Shown here in pieces: positions 11,143 through 20,503 of a stretch of 64,000 nucleotides of DNA. The stretch covers positions 27,373,432 to 27,437,431 of the forward strand of contig JAJLRJ010000008.1 in assembly GCA_024195265.1 (NCBI GenBank), read 5' to 3'. A model generated the notes under the pieces. The model was not told the DNA's origin, did no database searches, and was given only the letters and a program-made list of their open reading frames with translations. The stretch's first letter is position 1, and each line of letters starts with the position of its first letter. Origin of the DNA: Dendrophyllia cribrosa. Lineage: Eukaryota; Cnidaria; Anthozoa; Scleractinia; Dendrophylliidae. A program made the translations under genes and the position numbers.

Positions 11143-14100
11143 ATGGCGCAACCCCGGCAACGAAGACGACGTGGTTACAATCAACGCGAGCTGATTGCCT
11201 GGCTGGACGAACAGGAACGAAATGTTGAACGGATCGAGCCTGCCGACGACATTATTGCTGAGTTCGATCCTCTAAACAACCCACAAGAGCCAGATTTCGA
11301 ACAATTTGTTCAAATCTATGATCGGATTGACCTAGGCGTTCAACAAGGCAGGCGAACACGCAGGTTCCGCTTTGCAACCAATCTGGAAAACTCTCTTGTC
11401 GCCCGGATTCTGAACAAAATCAGGCAATATGTTCCCACACGGCACACAATCAACTTACGGTTCACAGTCGAGCTACGAAACACTGAAACCGGGGTGTTGA
11501 GGAATTTTTATCAAAACAACCACAATAGTCATTGGTTGTCCACTCTCTCCGAGACACGACAATGGTTGCAAGCACAGGAAGAGCTTCGTCTTCAAAACGC
11601 AAGACTCAACAGGCCTGATACCAAATGGGTTTACGAACGCACTGTCCTGCTTGATGTCAAAGTAGTGTTGGATCGGCAACCCTTGCAAATAGGCCTCGGA
11701 CGCCTTCCTGATTGGCTTCGCAACAAAAGAGAAGTCATTGCCCTTGACACTTTCAACGACAATCTCTGTCTCCATCACTGCTTGGCTGTCCATCGGGGAG
11801 CTCGTATAGATCGTTCTACTCGCAGAGCCAGGGAACTCGCAGAAAGCTTCTTCGCAGTTTATCCTGGGCTTCGAGACCGTCTAACTTTGCGGCACTTATC
11901 TACACTCGAAAGGCACTTCAAGCAAGGTATTGCCGCATACACTTTCTACTCAATGGTGACTTCGTTTTGAGCCACAACCCTGCGAACTACGACAAGGTAG
12001 GCACCCCAACCATGACTATCGGTATTCATGAGGGCCACGCCTTCTGGATCACCGATATCAACAAAGTTACAAACAACTACACTTATGGCGAGTGCGATGC
12101 GAGGTTCACACTGGCTGGAAACTTGCAGCGCCACGCCAAGACGTGTACTCGTGGCCAAACCAAAACCGACTGCCCCGGGAAACGTATCCTCGCTCCTGAA
12201 TCCTCTTTCGAGAAAGCCTTTTACCCAGAAGGCGGTTTCGGTGTCAAGGCAGTGTGCTGGCTGGAGTGGGAGGCGAAGCGGCGCGGCATTCACATTCACC
12301 ATCACAGGTGCGGTCATGGCGGTGAGAGATACATTTGTGGCCACCCAGTCGACGGCTACCACCCAGAAAGCAGGAAAGTTCTCCGGTTCCATGGTTGCTT
12401 CTGGCACGGTTGCGAGAAATGCTACCCCTACTTTGACCAGAGGCTCGAATCGGTATATACTGACCGCAGGGGCAATCCAATCACAAGGGCGGTTGCCTAC
12501 CAAAAGACTCTGCAACGAACTCAGTTGCTTCTAGCCGCTGGTTACAATGTGGTGGAAAGGTGGGAACACGAAAAGCCTCGTCCCTGGTGGAATGACCGTT
12601 GCCCACAGAAAAGAAATAAAACATATCCCCACGCGATCGTCTACGACTTCGAAGCGTACCAGGACAAGACCAAGGCAGTTCTCCCAACACGGGATCTCTC
12701 GTATGAAAGTGAGCATGTGCCTATCTCAGTCTCCATTGCCGACACGTTGAACCCTTAGCCTGAGTACATTTTTTCCAAAGATCCCGACGAGCTTATCGGG
12801 CTGTTCTATAGCTCCCTGGAGCGCGCAGCGCCGCTATCCGAGAGGATGTGGCTGCAAAATACATGCCCCCAGACACTGAGAGTCTTCCCGAGAAGCAATT
12901 CAATCTTATCGACCAATGGTGCAACCAAGTGCCTGTAGTTGGCTTCAACTCAGGCCACTACGATCTCAAGCTTATCCGCAAGTACTTTGTTTCTCATCTC
13001 GCTCAAGAGAACGGGGTCTTCGCCGCGGAGAAAGAGGGACGCATCATGTTCATCAACACGCCCAGCTACAAGTTCTTGGACATCATGAACTATTTGGCCC
13101 CAGGCATCACGTACGACAAGTGGGTCAAGACGTATGGTGCTACACAGACCAAGTCCTGGCTCCCATACGAGTGGTTTGACAGCGCTGACAAGCTTGACTA
13201 CCCTGGTCTCCCGCCATACTGGTGTTGGTGCTCAGAACTCAAAAACGATTTCGTTCTATCTCCCAAGGAGCACGAAGAATGCAAGCGCATCTTCCACGAG
13301 CGAGGCATGAAGAACTTCGGAGACTGGCTGGAGTACTACAACAATCTGGATGTGTCTCCCTTTCTCGAAGCCCTTCAAACAATGAAGTCCTTCTACACTG
13401 GGCTCGGGGTAGACATCTTCAAAGACGCGGTCTCCTTGCCGGGGGTATCGATGCAATACGTCCTGCGAGGCTCATTGAGAGGGCGCAATGTCCCAGCACT
13501 ATACGCCCCTGGGCCCGAAGCTTACGCCATGCTGAAGGAGGCTGTGGTTAGCGGTCCAAGCCTGGTGTTCACCCGCAACATGTGCGTGGTGAAACTCGCA
13601 TCCGCCCCCACAAATACGACTTGGCGCGCATCACGAAGCGCATCCTCGGCTTCGATGCGAACTCCCTCTACCCAAGCACGATGCTCAAGGAGATGCCCTG
13701 CGGCAAAGAGAAGGTTGTGCATTACAACGACCCGGTGAATGCAGCGAAAGTTCTCGAAATGAATCTGAATACAGGCAGGTGGTTCGGGTTTGCGGAAGTG
13801 GACATCGAAGTCCTCCGAGAGTTGTGGGAGCAGTTCGAAGAGTTTCCACCACTCTTCATCAATCAAGCAGTGCCTGACGAATGCGTTCCGCAGCATATGC
13901 ATGACTACCTCCAAGAAAGTGGCCGAACCCGCTTTCCGGACCAGAAAAAGCTGCTGGGTGTGCTGTCAGCGAAAAAAATGCTGATCTACGCACCCCTCTT
14001 GAAGTGGTATCTTGAAAGAAGGCTCAAGATCACGGCAGTCTACCGCACTATCGACTACAAGCCCAAAAAACTCTTCGACTGGTTCGTCCGCGAGGTAGCC

Positions 14101-14979
14101 GACAACCGAAGGAAAGGCGACGCTGACAAAGAGAAGGCACTACTTGCTGAAGTGTTCAAGCTCCTGGGCAACAGTGCCTACGGCAAGTTCATCGAAGCCG
14201 TGGAGCGCCAGACAAGAACGGTGTACACAAGGGACGAGGACGAAGTCGACAAGAATCTCCGCTCGGCCTTGTTCAAAGACCTCGAAGAGATCGGAGATGC
14301 CTACAAGATCGATATGCGCAAGCCAAAGGTCACAATCAACCGCCCTTTCCAAGTGGGTATCGTTGTGTACCAGCTTGCCAAGCTGCGCATGCTGGAGTTC
14401 TACTACGACTTCCTGGACTACTACCTCGACATGCATGACTTCGAGCTTATCCAGATGGACACGGACAGCATGTACTTCGCCCTTGCGCACGACAAGCTGG
14501 AGGAGACAGTACAGTTAGAACTCCGTGACCAGTTCGAGACGGAGAAGAAGACTTGCTTGGCGTGGGACAAGTGAAGCGGCAGAGAGCCCGGCTTGTTCAA
14601 GCTTGAGAAGGAAGGCACACGAGCCATCGCCCTATGCAGCAAGTGCTACCTCGTAGACAACGATGGCACCCCCAACAAAGAGCCCAAGATCTCCGCCAAG
14701 GGAGTGAACAAAAAGCAAAACGGGCTGGCGTGGAAAGAGCACGAGTCCCAGAGCCTAGCCAAAGTGGAGCAAGAGCTGCGCTGGGAAAGGTACGAATGAG
14801 CCCTCGAGGGGCGCAAGGACATGGCCACCAACAGGGGTTTCCGAATGCACAACGGTGCCATGCACACTTACGAGCAGCGCAAGCTGTGTCTTTCCGCGTA
14901 CTACGACAAGCGTTGGGTGCTGCCAGACGGTATCCACACAGAGCCCATTGAGTTTCACAACCCAGCTGGTGGCAACTGA
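11143..14979 (+). pseudogene. polB: Protein-primed-type DNA polymerase B (broken)
   Basis: This would replicate the element, initiating from a protein primer as in adenoviruses and Polintons. N-terminal region (11143-11950) is Arg-rich with DTFNDNLCLHHCLAVH, somewhat reminiscent of an OTU-like fold. Then a Cys/His cluster (RFTLAGNLQRHAKTC), FHGCFWHGCEKC (about 12387-12424), the exonuclease motifs YDFE (12640), NSGHYD (12950) and YNNLD (13340), and the polymerase motifs DANSLYP (13654), GNSAYG (14166) and DTDS (14458). All key residues are visible. Damage: frame changes near 11950, 12845 and 13578; in-frame stops at 12756 (TAG), 14572 (TGA) and 14797 (TGA). The total is about 1,280 codons, usual for the family. 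The 3' end overlaps the convergent integrase gene by 25 bases. Confidence 0.9.
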
Positions 14980-15947
14980 GTGCCCGGCGGCACAACCATC
15001 AACTCCTCACGAACAAACCCTCTCTTGGGCCCGTCATACAAGTAGTATACCACGGGCGCATCTGGCTTGGTTACAACCTTGTGTATTTGGTAGACCTTCA
15101 ATGACCAGATGGGATCAGTAGCACGCCTTCCGCCCCCTTCCAGCTCGCGGGGGTAGTACAAGTATTGTACATGGACTCGCCCTGGAGGGAGCTTCTTGTC
15201 GTAGACTCCCACAGGCCTAGCATATGGTGTCGCAGGCTTGGCTGATACTGCTTTCTCTTTGATCGCATCCTTTGGCTTCTTGCCAGTGAGCCGGGTCACT
15301 TCATTGTTCAAGGCCGAGACAACATCTGGCAGTCTTTTGACCCATGCAGTAGACCGGCCAGAGGGCATATTCATTTCAACGGCATACTGATAGCCAAACA
15401 GCCTTTCAGCCAGGGTGCGATTGAATCTCTCCACAATTGCTTGGTCTCTGTGGATATCGGGGCGCCCTCGGCGAATGGTAGTTTTGTTGTTTTCCATGGT
15501 CTTAGTCACAGCCCCCATAAACTCACTCCCAGGGTCGACTTGCAAGAGTTGAGGCCACTTCAAAGGCCCCTTCCTATATATTTTCTGAAATGCCCTCGAG
15601 GCTTCTTCAGACTCTTTCGAAGTCAGGGGCTCCGCAGCTTTGTATCGGCTAGCCACATCAACAACTGTCAGGGCGTATTTGTGGACCTTTCTACCTTTAG
15701 GGAGCTTGTCATGGGGTAGGAAGAGAAGGTCCGCTTGATGCACTGCATTGGGCGAGGAGACATCAAACTTGGGCGGAGGGATGTAGCGTGGCGCCGGGAG
15801 ATATATTTGCCAAAGGGCTTGTTTGACCAGCCATTTCTTTGTCGCCTCTTTAGATACCCTAGCCGCAGTAGCCAGCTTTTTTACAGCGGCAAGACCGTTC
15901 CAATACCCTTTTGGGCTGTAGTATATCTTAGAGAGTTTGGCCTCCAT
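14955..15947 (-). CDS. Polinton integrase (retroviral-type DDE)
   Basis: This 330-residue open frame would join the element's ends to host DNA. The catalytic core shows QADLLFL (Asp73), LQVDPGSEFMG (Asp138) and DQAIVERFNRTLAE (Glu173); the D-35-E spacing is that of retroviral integrases. The N-terminal 60 residues carry a basic helical segment, and the C-terminus (SLKVYQIHKVV ... RGFVREELMVV) looks like the SH3/chromo-type tail common in Polinton integrases. The start is the ATG that follows GGTATATACTTATG-type box (15961-15974, inverse). It is uninterrupted, unlike the neighbouring polymerase gene, and its 3' end overlaps that gene. Confidence 0.93.
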   Translation of the reverse strand: MEAKLSKIYYSPKGYWNGLAAVKKLATAARVSKEATKKWLVKQALWQIYLPAPRYIPPPKFDVSSPNAVHQADLLFLPHDKLPKGRKVHKYALTVVDVASRYKAAEPLTSKESEEASRAFQKIYRKGPLKWPQLLQVDPGSEFMGAVTKTMENNKTTIRRGRPDIHRDQAIVERFNRTLAERLFGYQYAVEMNMPSGRSTAWVKRLPDVVSALNNEVTRLTGKKPKDAIKEKAVSAKPATPYARPVGVYDKKLPPGRVHVQYLYYPRELEGGGRRATDPIWSLKVYQIHKVVTKPDAPVVYYLYDGPKRGFVREELMVVPPGTQLPPAGL

Positions 15948-15960
15948 AGGGGGTGTGCGG

Positions 15961-15974
15961 GGTATATACTTATG
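15961..15974 (-). promoter_or_regulatory. TATA-like box, integrase gene
   Basis: CATAAGTATATACC on the minus strand, 13 bases before the start codon. Confidence 0.5.
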
Positions 15975-15989
15975 TATTGTGTTGTTTGT

Positions 15990-16427
15990 TTACAGAAAGC
16001 GATAGGCCGCATACCCACCCGCAAGCAGGGTGCCTCCAATGAACGCAAGTTCGCCAGTCTGCTGTTGTTGGCTGGGCTTGTAGAAGTCCGAGAACTGAGG
16101 ATCTTTGTAGTCTTTGATTTGTTTATCTGGTTGTGTTTGGTGCATCTGGTTATACAAGGCCAGGGCTTGGTCGGTGGTTTGGAAGTTTTGGCTAGCTTGG
16201 TGTTTCATCCGATCGTTGGTTGCAATCCAGTCAAGGAGCTTGGTGCGGTCCTTCTGGCATTTAGCGTAAGCCGCTTGATATTGTTCCAGGGCTTTGTCGT
16301 GACGGATTTTCTCATCCATTGCTGCCTTTCCGCTATCACCAGACAGATATTTCGCGAGATAGTTGCCGCCCGTGAAAGCGGCCGCATTGAGAACAGCGCC
16401 AAGGGCCATTATTGCAATCGAGGCCAT
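15990..16427 (-). CDS. Small two-membrane-segment protein, 145 residues
   Basis: The start is set at MASIAIMALG (16427) because the CATATGTATAC box lies directly upstream; a longer reading to 16604 would run through the box and the neighbouring gene. A hydrophobic N-terminus (IAIMALGAVLNAAAF) is followed by a charged helical middle (AKYLSGDSGKAAMDEKIRHD ...) and a hydrophobic C-terminus (FIGGTLLAGGYAAYRFL). It is likely a virion or internal-membrane protein by context, as it heads a row of membrane genes. No named family recognised. Confidence 0.7.
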   Translation of the reverse strand: MASIAIMALGAVLNAAAFTGGNYLAKYLSGDSGKAAMDEKIRHDKALEQYQAAYAKCQKDRTKLLDWIATNDRMKHQASQNFQTTDQALALYNQMHQTQPDKQIKDYKDPQFSDFYKPSQQQQTGELAFIGGTLLAGGYAAYRFL

Positions 16428-16438
16428 TGTGGTCGTGT

Positions 16439-16449
16439 GTATACATATG
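16439..16449 (-). promoter_or_regulatory. CATATGTATAC box, 145-residue gene
   Basis: Exact CATATGTATAC on the minus strand, 11 bases upstream of the ATG at 16427. Confidence 0.6.
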
Positions 16450-16453
16450 GTTT

Positions 16454-16675
16454 TTACATGTTGTCTGGGAGGATTTTCTGGTCCTCGAGATATTTCTTCA
16501 GCGCGATGCTGCCAGCCATGACGGCTGTGAACTTGACGTAGTTCATCAAGCTTGCACTGGGGTCGGCAGTGAAGTTTTCTTTGATGGTCTTTTTCCCAAT
16601 CCAACCAATACCGGCGACAAGGCCAGTGATTGTTGCTGCGTCGAGGATAGCCTACACAAGCTTGTTGTCAGACAT
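16454..16675 (-). pseudogene. Small membrane protein with an early stop
   Basis: The minus-strand frame starts MSDNKLV, has a TAG at codon 8, and then stays open for 65 codons: AILDAATITGLVAGIGW, KKTIKENFTADPS, NYVKFTAVMAGSIALKKYL, ending DQKILPDNM. There are two hydrophobic helices. The box at 16688-16698 and the conserved layout show that the gene starts at 16675, so the TAG looks like a point mutation. Too short to be noticed as an open frame. Role unknown; probably a structural membrane protein. Confidence 0.65.
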
Positions 16676-16687
16676 GGTTTGTGTGCA

Positions 16688-16698
16688 GTATACATATG
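16688..16698 (-). promoter_or_regulatory. CATATGTATAC box, second membrane gene
   Basis: Exact CATATGTATAC on the minus strand, 12 bases before the start codon at 16675. Confidence 0.6.
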
Positions 16699-16717
16699 AT
16701 TTTAAAGTTTATGTTAT

Positions 16718-16921
16718 TTATTTTTCTGGCAGAACCTTTTGTGCCTCGGCCAGGCGGTTGCGTTCTTATTGTCTTTTGGCGGCAGCCTCGGTCTCGGGCT
16801 CGTTGTGCCTGTTCATTGCCAATCTGTAAATTGTTTCAATGGCGGCCACGTTAAATCCAGCCCAAAAAAGAAGCACACCTACGATTGCAGCACAATTCAT
16901 CGTAGCTTGGAAAAGGTTCAT
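16718..16921 (-). pseudogene. Small single-span membrane protein with an in-frame stop
   Basis: The minus strand starts MNLFQATMNCAAIVGVLLFW at 16921, a single hydrophobic helix, followed by a charged tail NRHNEPETEAAAKRQ, TAA, ERNRLAEAQKVLPEK, stop. The segment after the TAA matches the tail pattern KRLAERNRLAREAKKKAEAQK in the next gene upstream, which supports the view that the frame once ran through. The stretch up to the first stop (49 residues) may still be made. Confidence 0.6.
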
Positions 16922-16932
16922 TGTGCAAGAGT

Positions 16933-16943
16933 GTATACATATG
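16933..16943 (-). promoter_or_regulatory. CATATGTATAC box, third membrane gene
   Basis: Exact CATATGTATAC on the minus strand, 11 bases before the start codon at 16921. Confidence 0.6.
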
Positions 16944-16954
16944 TGTTTGTTTTT

Positions 16955-17429
16955 TTATTCCATTTTTATAATTCCTTGTCTTACCGGAATTCGAGATGGG
17001 GGTGCTGCAGCGGGCTCTGGGGCCGGCGCTGGTGTTGGTGGTGTGTTTGGTGTGCGTCTAAGCTTTTGCATTATGGCTTCGCGTTGGTAGTACACACCAG
17101 CAGCAGAGACAATCAACCCACCAAACCCCAGAATATAAAAGATTGAGTTGCTGTTGGTGTCACTTGTTGCGCCACCGGTGTCACTTGTTGAGGGTTGGTT
17201 TGCAGCACTGGACTGTGTTGAGGGTGCAGTCTTTTGTGCTTCTGCCTTTTTCTTTGCTTCACGGGCCAGTCGGTTGCGTTCTGCTAGCCTTTTGCCAGAA
17301 GCAACGCGGCCGGGGTTCTTTTCTGTTGCAGGTTTCGTTTTCGGGGTCTCAGAGGTAACACGGACAGGGGTTGGGGTTGGAGTTTGAGTTTGAGTTTCTT
17401 CAGGGATCGCCTCGAGGTGGTGTGGCCAT
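16955..17429 (-). pseudogene. Pro/Thr-rich single-span membrane protein (frameshifted at start)
   Basis: The start codon at 17429 follows a GTATATAAATG-type box. After MATPP the frame is displaced by one base; in the displaced frame the protein is open to 16955: EETQTQTPTPTP, the basic coiled tract KRLAERNRLAREAKKKAEAQK, a Ser/Thr linker, one membrane helix (FYILGFGGLIVSAAGVYY), then a cytoplasmic-like tail rich in Pro (RRTPNTPPTPAPAPEPAAAPP). About 157 residues. No known family; the design (stalk plus anchor) suggests a virion surface or scaffold protein. Confidence 0.6.
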
Positions 17430-17432
17430 AGT

Positions 17433-17443
17433 GTATATAAATG
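17433..17443 (-). promoter_or_regulatory. TATA-like box, fourth membrane gene
   Basis: CATTTATATAC on the minus strand, 3 bases from the start codon; a variant of the common box. Confidence 0.5.
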
Positions 17444-17479
17444 TGAATTTTATTTTTTGCAAAAAATGTGACAAGTGTG

Positions 17480-17551
17480 CTGACAGGTTGCTGCCAGGTT
17501 GCTGCAAGGTTGCTGCCAGGTTCCTTCAAGGTTGCTGCGAGGTTGCTGTAA
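17480..17551. repeat. 11-bp tandem repeat, AGGTTGCTGCC
   Basis: About six imperfect copies of AGGTTGCTGCC span the stop codon of the 200-residue gene. The unit partly encodes that gene's last residues and then continues as non-coding sequence. Confidence 0.75.
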
Positions 17552-18128
17552 CACCAACTTCATCAAAGCCATCAAGTGGATAGCCTTCACTGTCTCTGCT
17601 TGGATGTGTGGGTTGGGGTTCCAATTCTATCAAGTCAGGCTCTCGTTCAAGCTTGATGTGTTTTGTCGTGATGAGAGCAGCATTGGCAAGCGCCAGCCAT
17701 CGTCCGCATCGCATGGCAAGAGCCCCAGCAAGATTTGATAGCTCCTGGTTGATGATGTAGTCGTTTTTGAGTTCTTGCTGCAACTCCTTGAGATCCTCAA
17801 CCGGGATCACCATGCCAACGCCTTTGGACACGAGCATGATAGCGGAATCAATTAGGGATTTGGTTGTCTTGTTGCCGACGTAGGCCTCGTACCTTTTGTA
17901 GTACTTGTCAACGTCCTTGTCTGACAACCGCTTGACATGATCGTGTGTGAGCTGCACGCCGATAGCTTCTTTGGCCTTGCCAGTAGAAACAAGGATTGCC
18001 AGCTTCTCACGTTTGGCAGGAATGCCATTGTCACCAGCTATCCCAACGGGAGGTGTGGTATCAGGGGTGGCCTCCAGCATCTGCAATACTTCGTTCAAAG
18101 CGGTCTGGTCTTCAGCTGCTTGTGCCAT
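17526..18128 (-). CDS. Uncharacterised 200-residue Polinton protein
   Basis: The start MAQAAEDQTAL at 18128 is chosen because the TATA-rich box lies just upstream and the extra residues before it are low-complexity (KNKNKKTKTKI). It is mostly helical: DHVKRLSDKDVDKYYKRYEA, a mildly hydrophobic helix (LIDSAIMLVSKGVGMVIP), LKELQQELKNDYIINQELSNL, then AMRCGRWLALANAALITT and an acidic, Pro-rich tail. I do not recognise a family. By position between membrane genes and the ATPase it may be a minor virion protein. The Polinton penton/minor capsid protein was not identified elsewhere, but nothing in this sequence shows a jelly-roll. Confidence 0.7.
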   Translation of the reverse strand: MAQAAEDQTALNEVLQMLEATPDTTPPVGIAGDNGIPAKREKLAILVSTGKAKEAIGVQLTHDHVKRLSDKDVDKYYKRYEAYVGNKTTKSLIDSAIMLVSKGVGMVIPVEDLKELQQELKNDYIINQELSNLAGALAMRCGRWLALANAALITTKHIKLEREPDLIELEPQPTHPSRDSEGYPLDGFDEVGVTATSQQP

Positions 18129-18134
18129 CAGCAA

Positions 18135-18152
18135 GTGTACGTATATATATAT
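18135..18152 (-). promoter_or_regulatory. TATA-rich box, 200-residue gene
   Basis: ATATATATATACGTACAC-type run on the minus strand, 7 bases upstream of the start codon at 18128. Confidence 0.5.
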
Positions 18153-18180
18153 TTTTGTTTTTGTTTTTTTGTTTTTGTTT

Positions 18181-18420
18181 TTAATTTTCGATAATTCTCT
18201 TGATGTCGGGCAAAAGGGTTTCAAGCTCCCGTATAAGCCCAGCCATGGTGTCTGGCATAGAATTCAGCCGCAATGGATATCTGTTGAGAAGCATGAGGCG
18301 CAGATCCTCCTCGCCAGCGGTTTTGATAATTTTGTTTTGCGCATCAAGTGTGTGTTTGCGCAATTCATCCAAAAGCTGCGAAAGCACAGTGAGCTTGTTT
18401 AGGTTGGTTGGCGCATTCAT
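18181..18420 (-). CDS. Small helical protein, about 80 residues
   Basis: The frame opens MTMNAPTNLNKL (ATG at 18426 or 18420). It is a short helical protein (LSQLLDELRKHTLDAQNKII, DTMAGLIRELETLLPDIKRI) with leucine spacing compatible with a coiled coil and no membrane segment. It lies between the 200-residue gene and the ATPase, with its own TATA-like boxes upstream. No family recognised. Confidence 0.6.
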   Translation of the reverse strand: MNAPTNLNKLTVLSQLLDELRKHTLDAQNKIIKTAGEEDLRLMLLNRYPLRLNSMPDTMAGLIRELETLLPDIKRIIEN

Positions 18421-18423
18421 GGT

Positions 18424-18450
18424 CATATGTATGTGTATTGTGTATATATG
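18424..18450 (-). promoter_or_regulatory. Two TATA-like boxes, 80-residue gene
   Basis: CATACATATG and CATATATACAC on the minus strand within 30 bases of the start codon. Confidence 0.5.
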
Positions 18451-18460
18451 TGTGTATTAT

Positions 18461-19054
18461 TTACATCTTGTAATCAATTTCATACGGGTGCCTCAGAGAG
18501 AATACAAGGTGGGAGAACTTGCGGGACTTGAGCCTTGCGATAAGCTCTTTGTACTCCTCGTTGGAGAGCTCGCCGGCATAGTCTTCGAAGATGGCCTTGG
18601 TAGTCTTGCTGGAGGGCGTGTAAAAGAGCACGATCGCTGCGATATTATCACGGTATGGCTTGGCAATGCTGGTGATCTGCTGGGTCAAGACCCACACGGA
18701 TATGCCGTCATGTCTTGCGCTGAACCCTAGATTGACCAGCTGGCTAGTGCGGCCTTTGACATCTTTGGATGCTGCGCAGTCATCGAGTATGAATAGAGTA
18801 TTGGTGCATGTGAAAAAGAAGCTCGCCAACTTCAACCAGTCTTCGATCTCATGCTGTTGGCAGACAATCACGAAGATTCGCGGCCCATCGTATGTCTTGT
18901 TCTTGACAAATGTGGGGCAGAATAAAACGATGTAGTCAAAACAACCCCTAAAGGGGCCTCGCAGTTGGTTTAGAAGATACCGTGTCTTGCCAGAGTTAGT
19001 GGGTCCCACGATTAGTGCATTGAAAGGCAGCTTTCTTGGGTCCATAACCAACAC
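18461..19054 (-). CDS. Genome-packaging ATPase (A32/FtsK-HerA type)
   Basis: This 197-residue protein would pump DNA into capsids using ATP. Walker A is IVGPTNSGKTRYLL (residues 15-28), Walker B is LFILDDC (Asp91-Asp92), and VLTQQ (residues 122-126) is the sensor-type glutamine motif of this family. The length is close to that of Polinton and virophage ATPases. The start is MLVMDPRK, or the internal MDPRK nine bases later. It overlaps the end of the upstream 74-residue gene by 59 bases in another frame. The gene is open and all catalytic residues are present. Confidence 0.92.
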   Translation of the reverse strand: MLVMDPRKLPFNALIVGPTNSGKTRYLLNQLRGPFRGCFDYIVLFCPTFVKNKTYDGPRIFVIVCQQHEIEDWLKLASFFFTCTNTLFILDDCAASKDVKGRTSQLVNLGFSARHDGISVWVLTQQITSIAKPYRDNIAAIVLFYTPSSKTTKAIFEDYAGELSNEEYKELIARLKSRKFSHLVFSLRHPYEIDYKM

Positions 19055-19220
19055 CTATATTAGTTGGTTTGCAAACAATTGGTTCATGTGTTGGTGGGGA
19101 GGGTGCCTTTGCCAGAAGTCTTTGTATTTCATTGTATGATAATGGCCTGGTGGATAGTAGTGGAGCCGGCTTAGCGTAGAAGTTGAGCTTGCTGCTTGTT
19201 GTTTGTTGTTTTGTGGCCAT
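18996..19220 (-). CDS. Small 74-residue protein upstream of the ATPase
   Basis: MATKQQTTSSKLNFYAKPAP starts 14 bases after a TATA-like box, which supports translation. It is Pro- and Ser/Thr-rich with LSYNEIQRLLAKAPSPPTHE and no membrane segment. Its 3' end overlaps the ATPase start in a different frame, suggesting coupled expression or that the ATPase is read from the same transcript. No family recognised. Confidence 0.55.
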   Translation of the reverse strand: MATKQQTTSSKLNFYAKPAPLLSTRPLSYNEIQRLLAKAPSPPTHEPIVCKPTNIGVGYGPKKAAFQCTNRGTH

Positions 19221-19233
19221 AGGGGCTGGTGTA

Positions 19234-19246
19234 GTATATATATATG
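19234..19246 (-). promoter_or_regulatory. TATA-like box, 74-residue gene and ATPase
   Basis: CATATATATATAC on the minus strand, 14 bases before the start codon; no separate box of this type is seen directly before the ATPase. Confidence 0.5.
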
Positions 19247-19249
19247 TGC

Positions 19250-20503
19250 CTAGTACTGGATAGATTCCAGCTGCCTGCTCATGATGTTCATCTGTGAGTC
19301 TGAGATGGTGAAGATGTGGCAGTTTGCAGTTCCCGAGCCGGTGGTGTTTCTTTCAATCTCAAGTTGCACGCCATCCTGTGTGTTCACGAGCCGTTGGCCG
19401 TTGCCGTGCATGGTTGTATCAGCCATGGACCGAAGGTCAATCCAGAGGCCAAACTTGTCGCCTGTGTGATATTTGGTCAGGTTCATGTTGGGCCGTGCAC
19501 CGCGAGAGCCAACATTGTATTGTCGGGATATTTCCCTCCACATGTCAGTACCACTGATGCCCTCGTTGTAAACCCTGTTAGGGACACCATTGATTGTGAC
19601 CTTCACTTTGGTGATGTCGGGGTTGAAATATTTTTCAGACTCCCTTGCACCCGCATTATAGGGGTTGATGAAGAGTAGGAAGATGCCCTTGAGTGACCGG
19701 CGCTGCGGGTTCACCCGAAGATTTAGACGAGAGTCCCCGCTTTTTGAGAAGGGATGCACCCGATCTCTCATGACGAGATCGTAGGCAAACTCCTTGCCAT
19801 TAGTGTAAGTGCTTATTGCCTCGTCGGCCAGACTCTTACTTCTGATCGTCTCATACTCCACCTGGAGGTTTTCCAATTTGTAAACAAGCTTACCTGTATC
19901 CGAGACCCGGACAACGTGGGCTGCATCAGCGAGGGTGAGCTCGAAAACCAGATCGTTATAGAACGCTTGAGGATATATGATTCCGTGATCAGTTAAGATT
20001 TGGTGATCGAGGTTGATGCGATACTTATTCTTGTATATTGTCTCCAGCTTGGTTTCCGCATCCACGCCGGAGCTCTTCTTGTCACCAGCACCAGAGCGAA
20101 CCTTGCACAAATCCACACTCTGGATGCCCTCCAGGAGCATATCGGCTTGCTCATCCGCTGATCGGAAGAGGTCTTCAAAGATCTTGTAAATGCTGTACCC
20201 AACCGTGTCCTGGACGGTGGTGGCTGCAAACTTTACAACGAGCCTGTCCACCAGGACCCGAGAAACATTTTGTACGAGATAGTTGTTAGCGTTGCCCCCG
20301 GCTAGGTTGATGTTGAACACTAGTGCAAGTGAGCCGGACACAATGACATCGTGCTCGCGCAGCTTGGGTACCGAGACGTACAGTGTCTCGCCGGGATTGG
20401 CCTTAGAGAGGTTGAATGTGATGCGCTTGACGGTTCGCTCTGCCTTCATGGCGCCAAGTGTCTTTTCACTGTGAGATGGAAGTAGATTCGGTTGCACAGC
20501 CAT
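19250..20503 (-). CDS. Candidate major capsid protein, 417 residues
   Basis: The largest intact gene of the element, next to the ATPase as capsid genes usually are. It is rich in short strand-forming segments (TVKRITFNLSKANPGETLYV, SGSLALVFNINLAGG, GKLVYKLENLQVEYETI, KVKVTINGVPNRVYNEG) and ends HIFTISDSQMNIMSRQLESI. This pattern fits a double jelly-roll capsid protein, but the protein is shorter than most Polinton capsid proteins (usually above 500 residues). The identification is by context, composition and length, not by a diagnostic motif; a structure prediction would decide. The frame is intact with no stops, and the ATG follows a GGTATATTTATT box. Confidence 0.65.
   Translation of the reverse strand: MAVQPNLLPSHSEKTLGAMKAERTVKRITFNLSKANPGETLYVSVPKLREHDVIVSGSLALVFNINLAGGNANNYLVQNVSRVLVDRLVVKFAATTVQDTVGYSIYKIFEDLFRSADEQADMLLEGIQSVDLCKVRSGAGDKKSSGVDAETKLETIYKNKYRINLDHQILTDHGIIYPQAFYNDLVFELTLADAAHVVRVSDTGKLVYKLENLQVEYETIRSKSLADEAISTYTNGKEFAYDLVMRDRVHPFSKSGDSRLNLRVNPQRRSLKGIFLLFINPYNAGARESEKYFNPDITKVKVTINGVPNRVYNEGISGTDMWREISRQYNVGSRGARPNMNLTKYHTGDKFGLWIDLRSMADTTMHGNGQRLVNTQDGVQLEIERNTTGSGTANCHIFTISDSQMNIMSRQLESIQY

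Noticed and set aside
12028..12534. Alternative open frames inside the polymerase region on both strands
   Set aside because: They are shadows of the polymerase frame; codon pattern and conserved motifs belong to the frame described.
14597..15121. Cys/Arg-rich open frames overlapping the polymerase end
   Set aside because: Reverse-strand shadows of the polymerase C-terminal region with no motif.
17843..18402. Plus-strand open frames in the ATPase/200-residue gene area
   Set aside because: They run opposite to genes with promoter boxes and known motifs; compositions are typical of antisense shadows.
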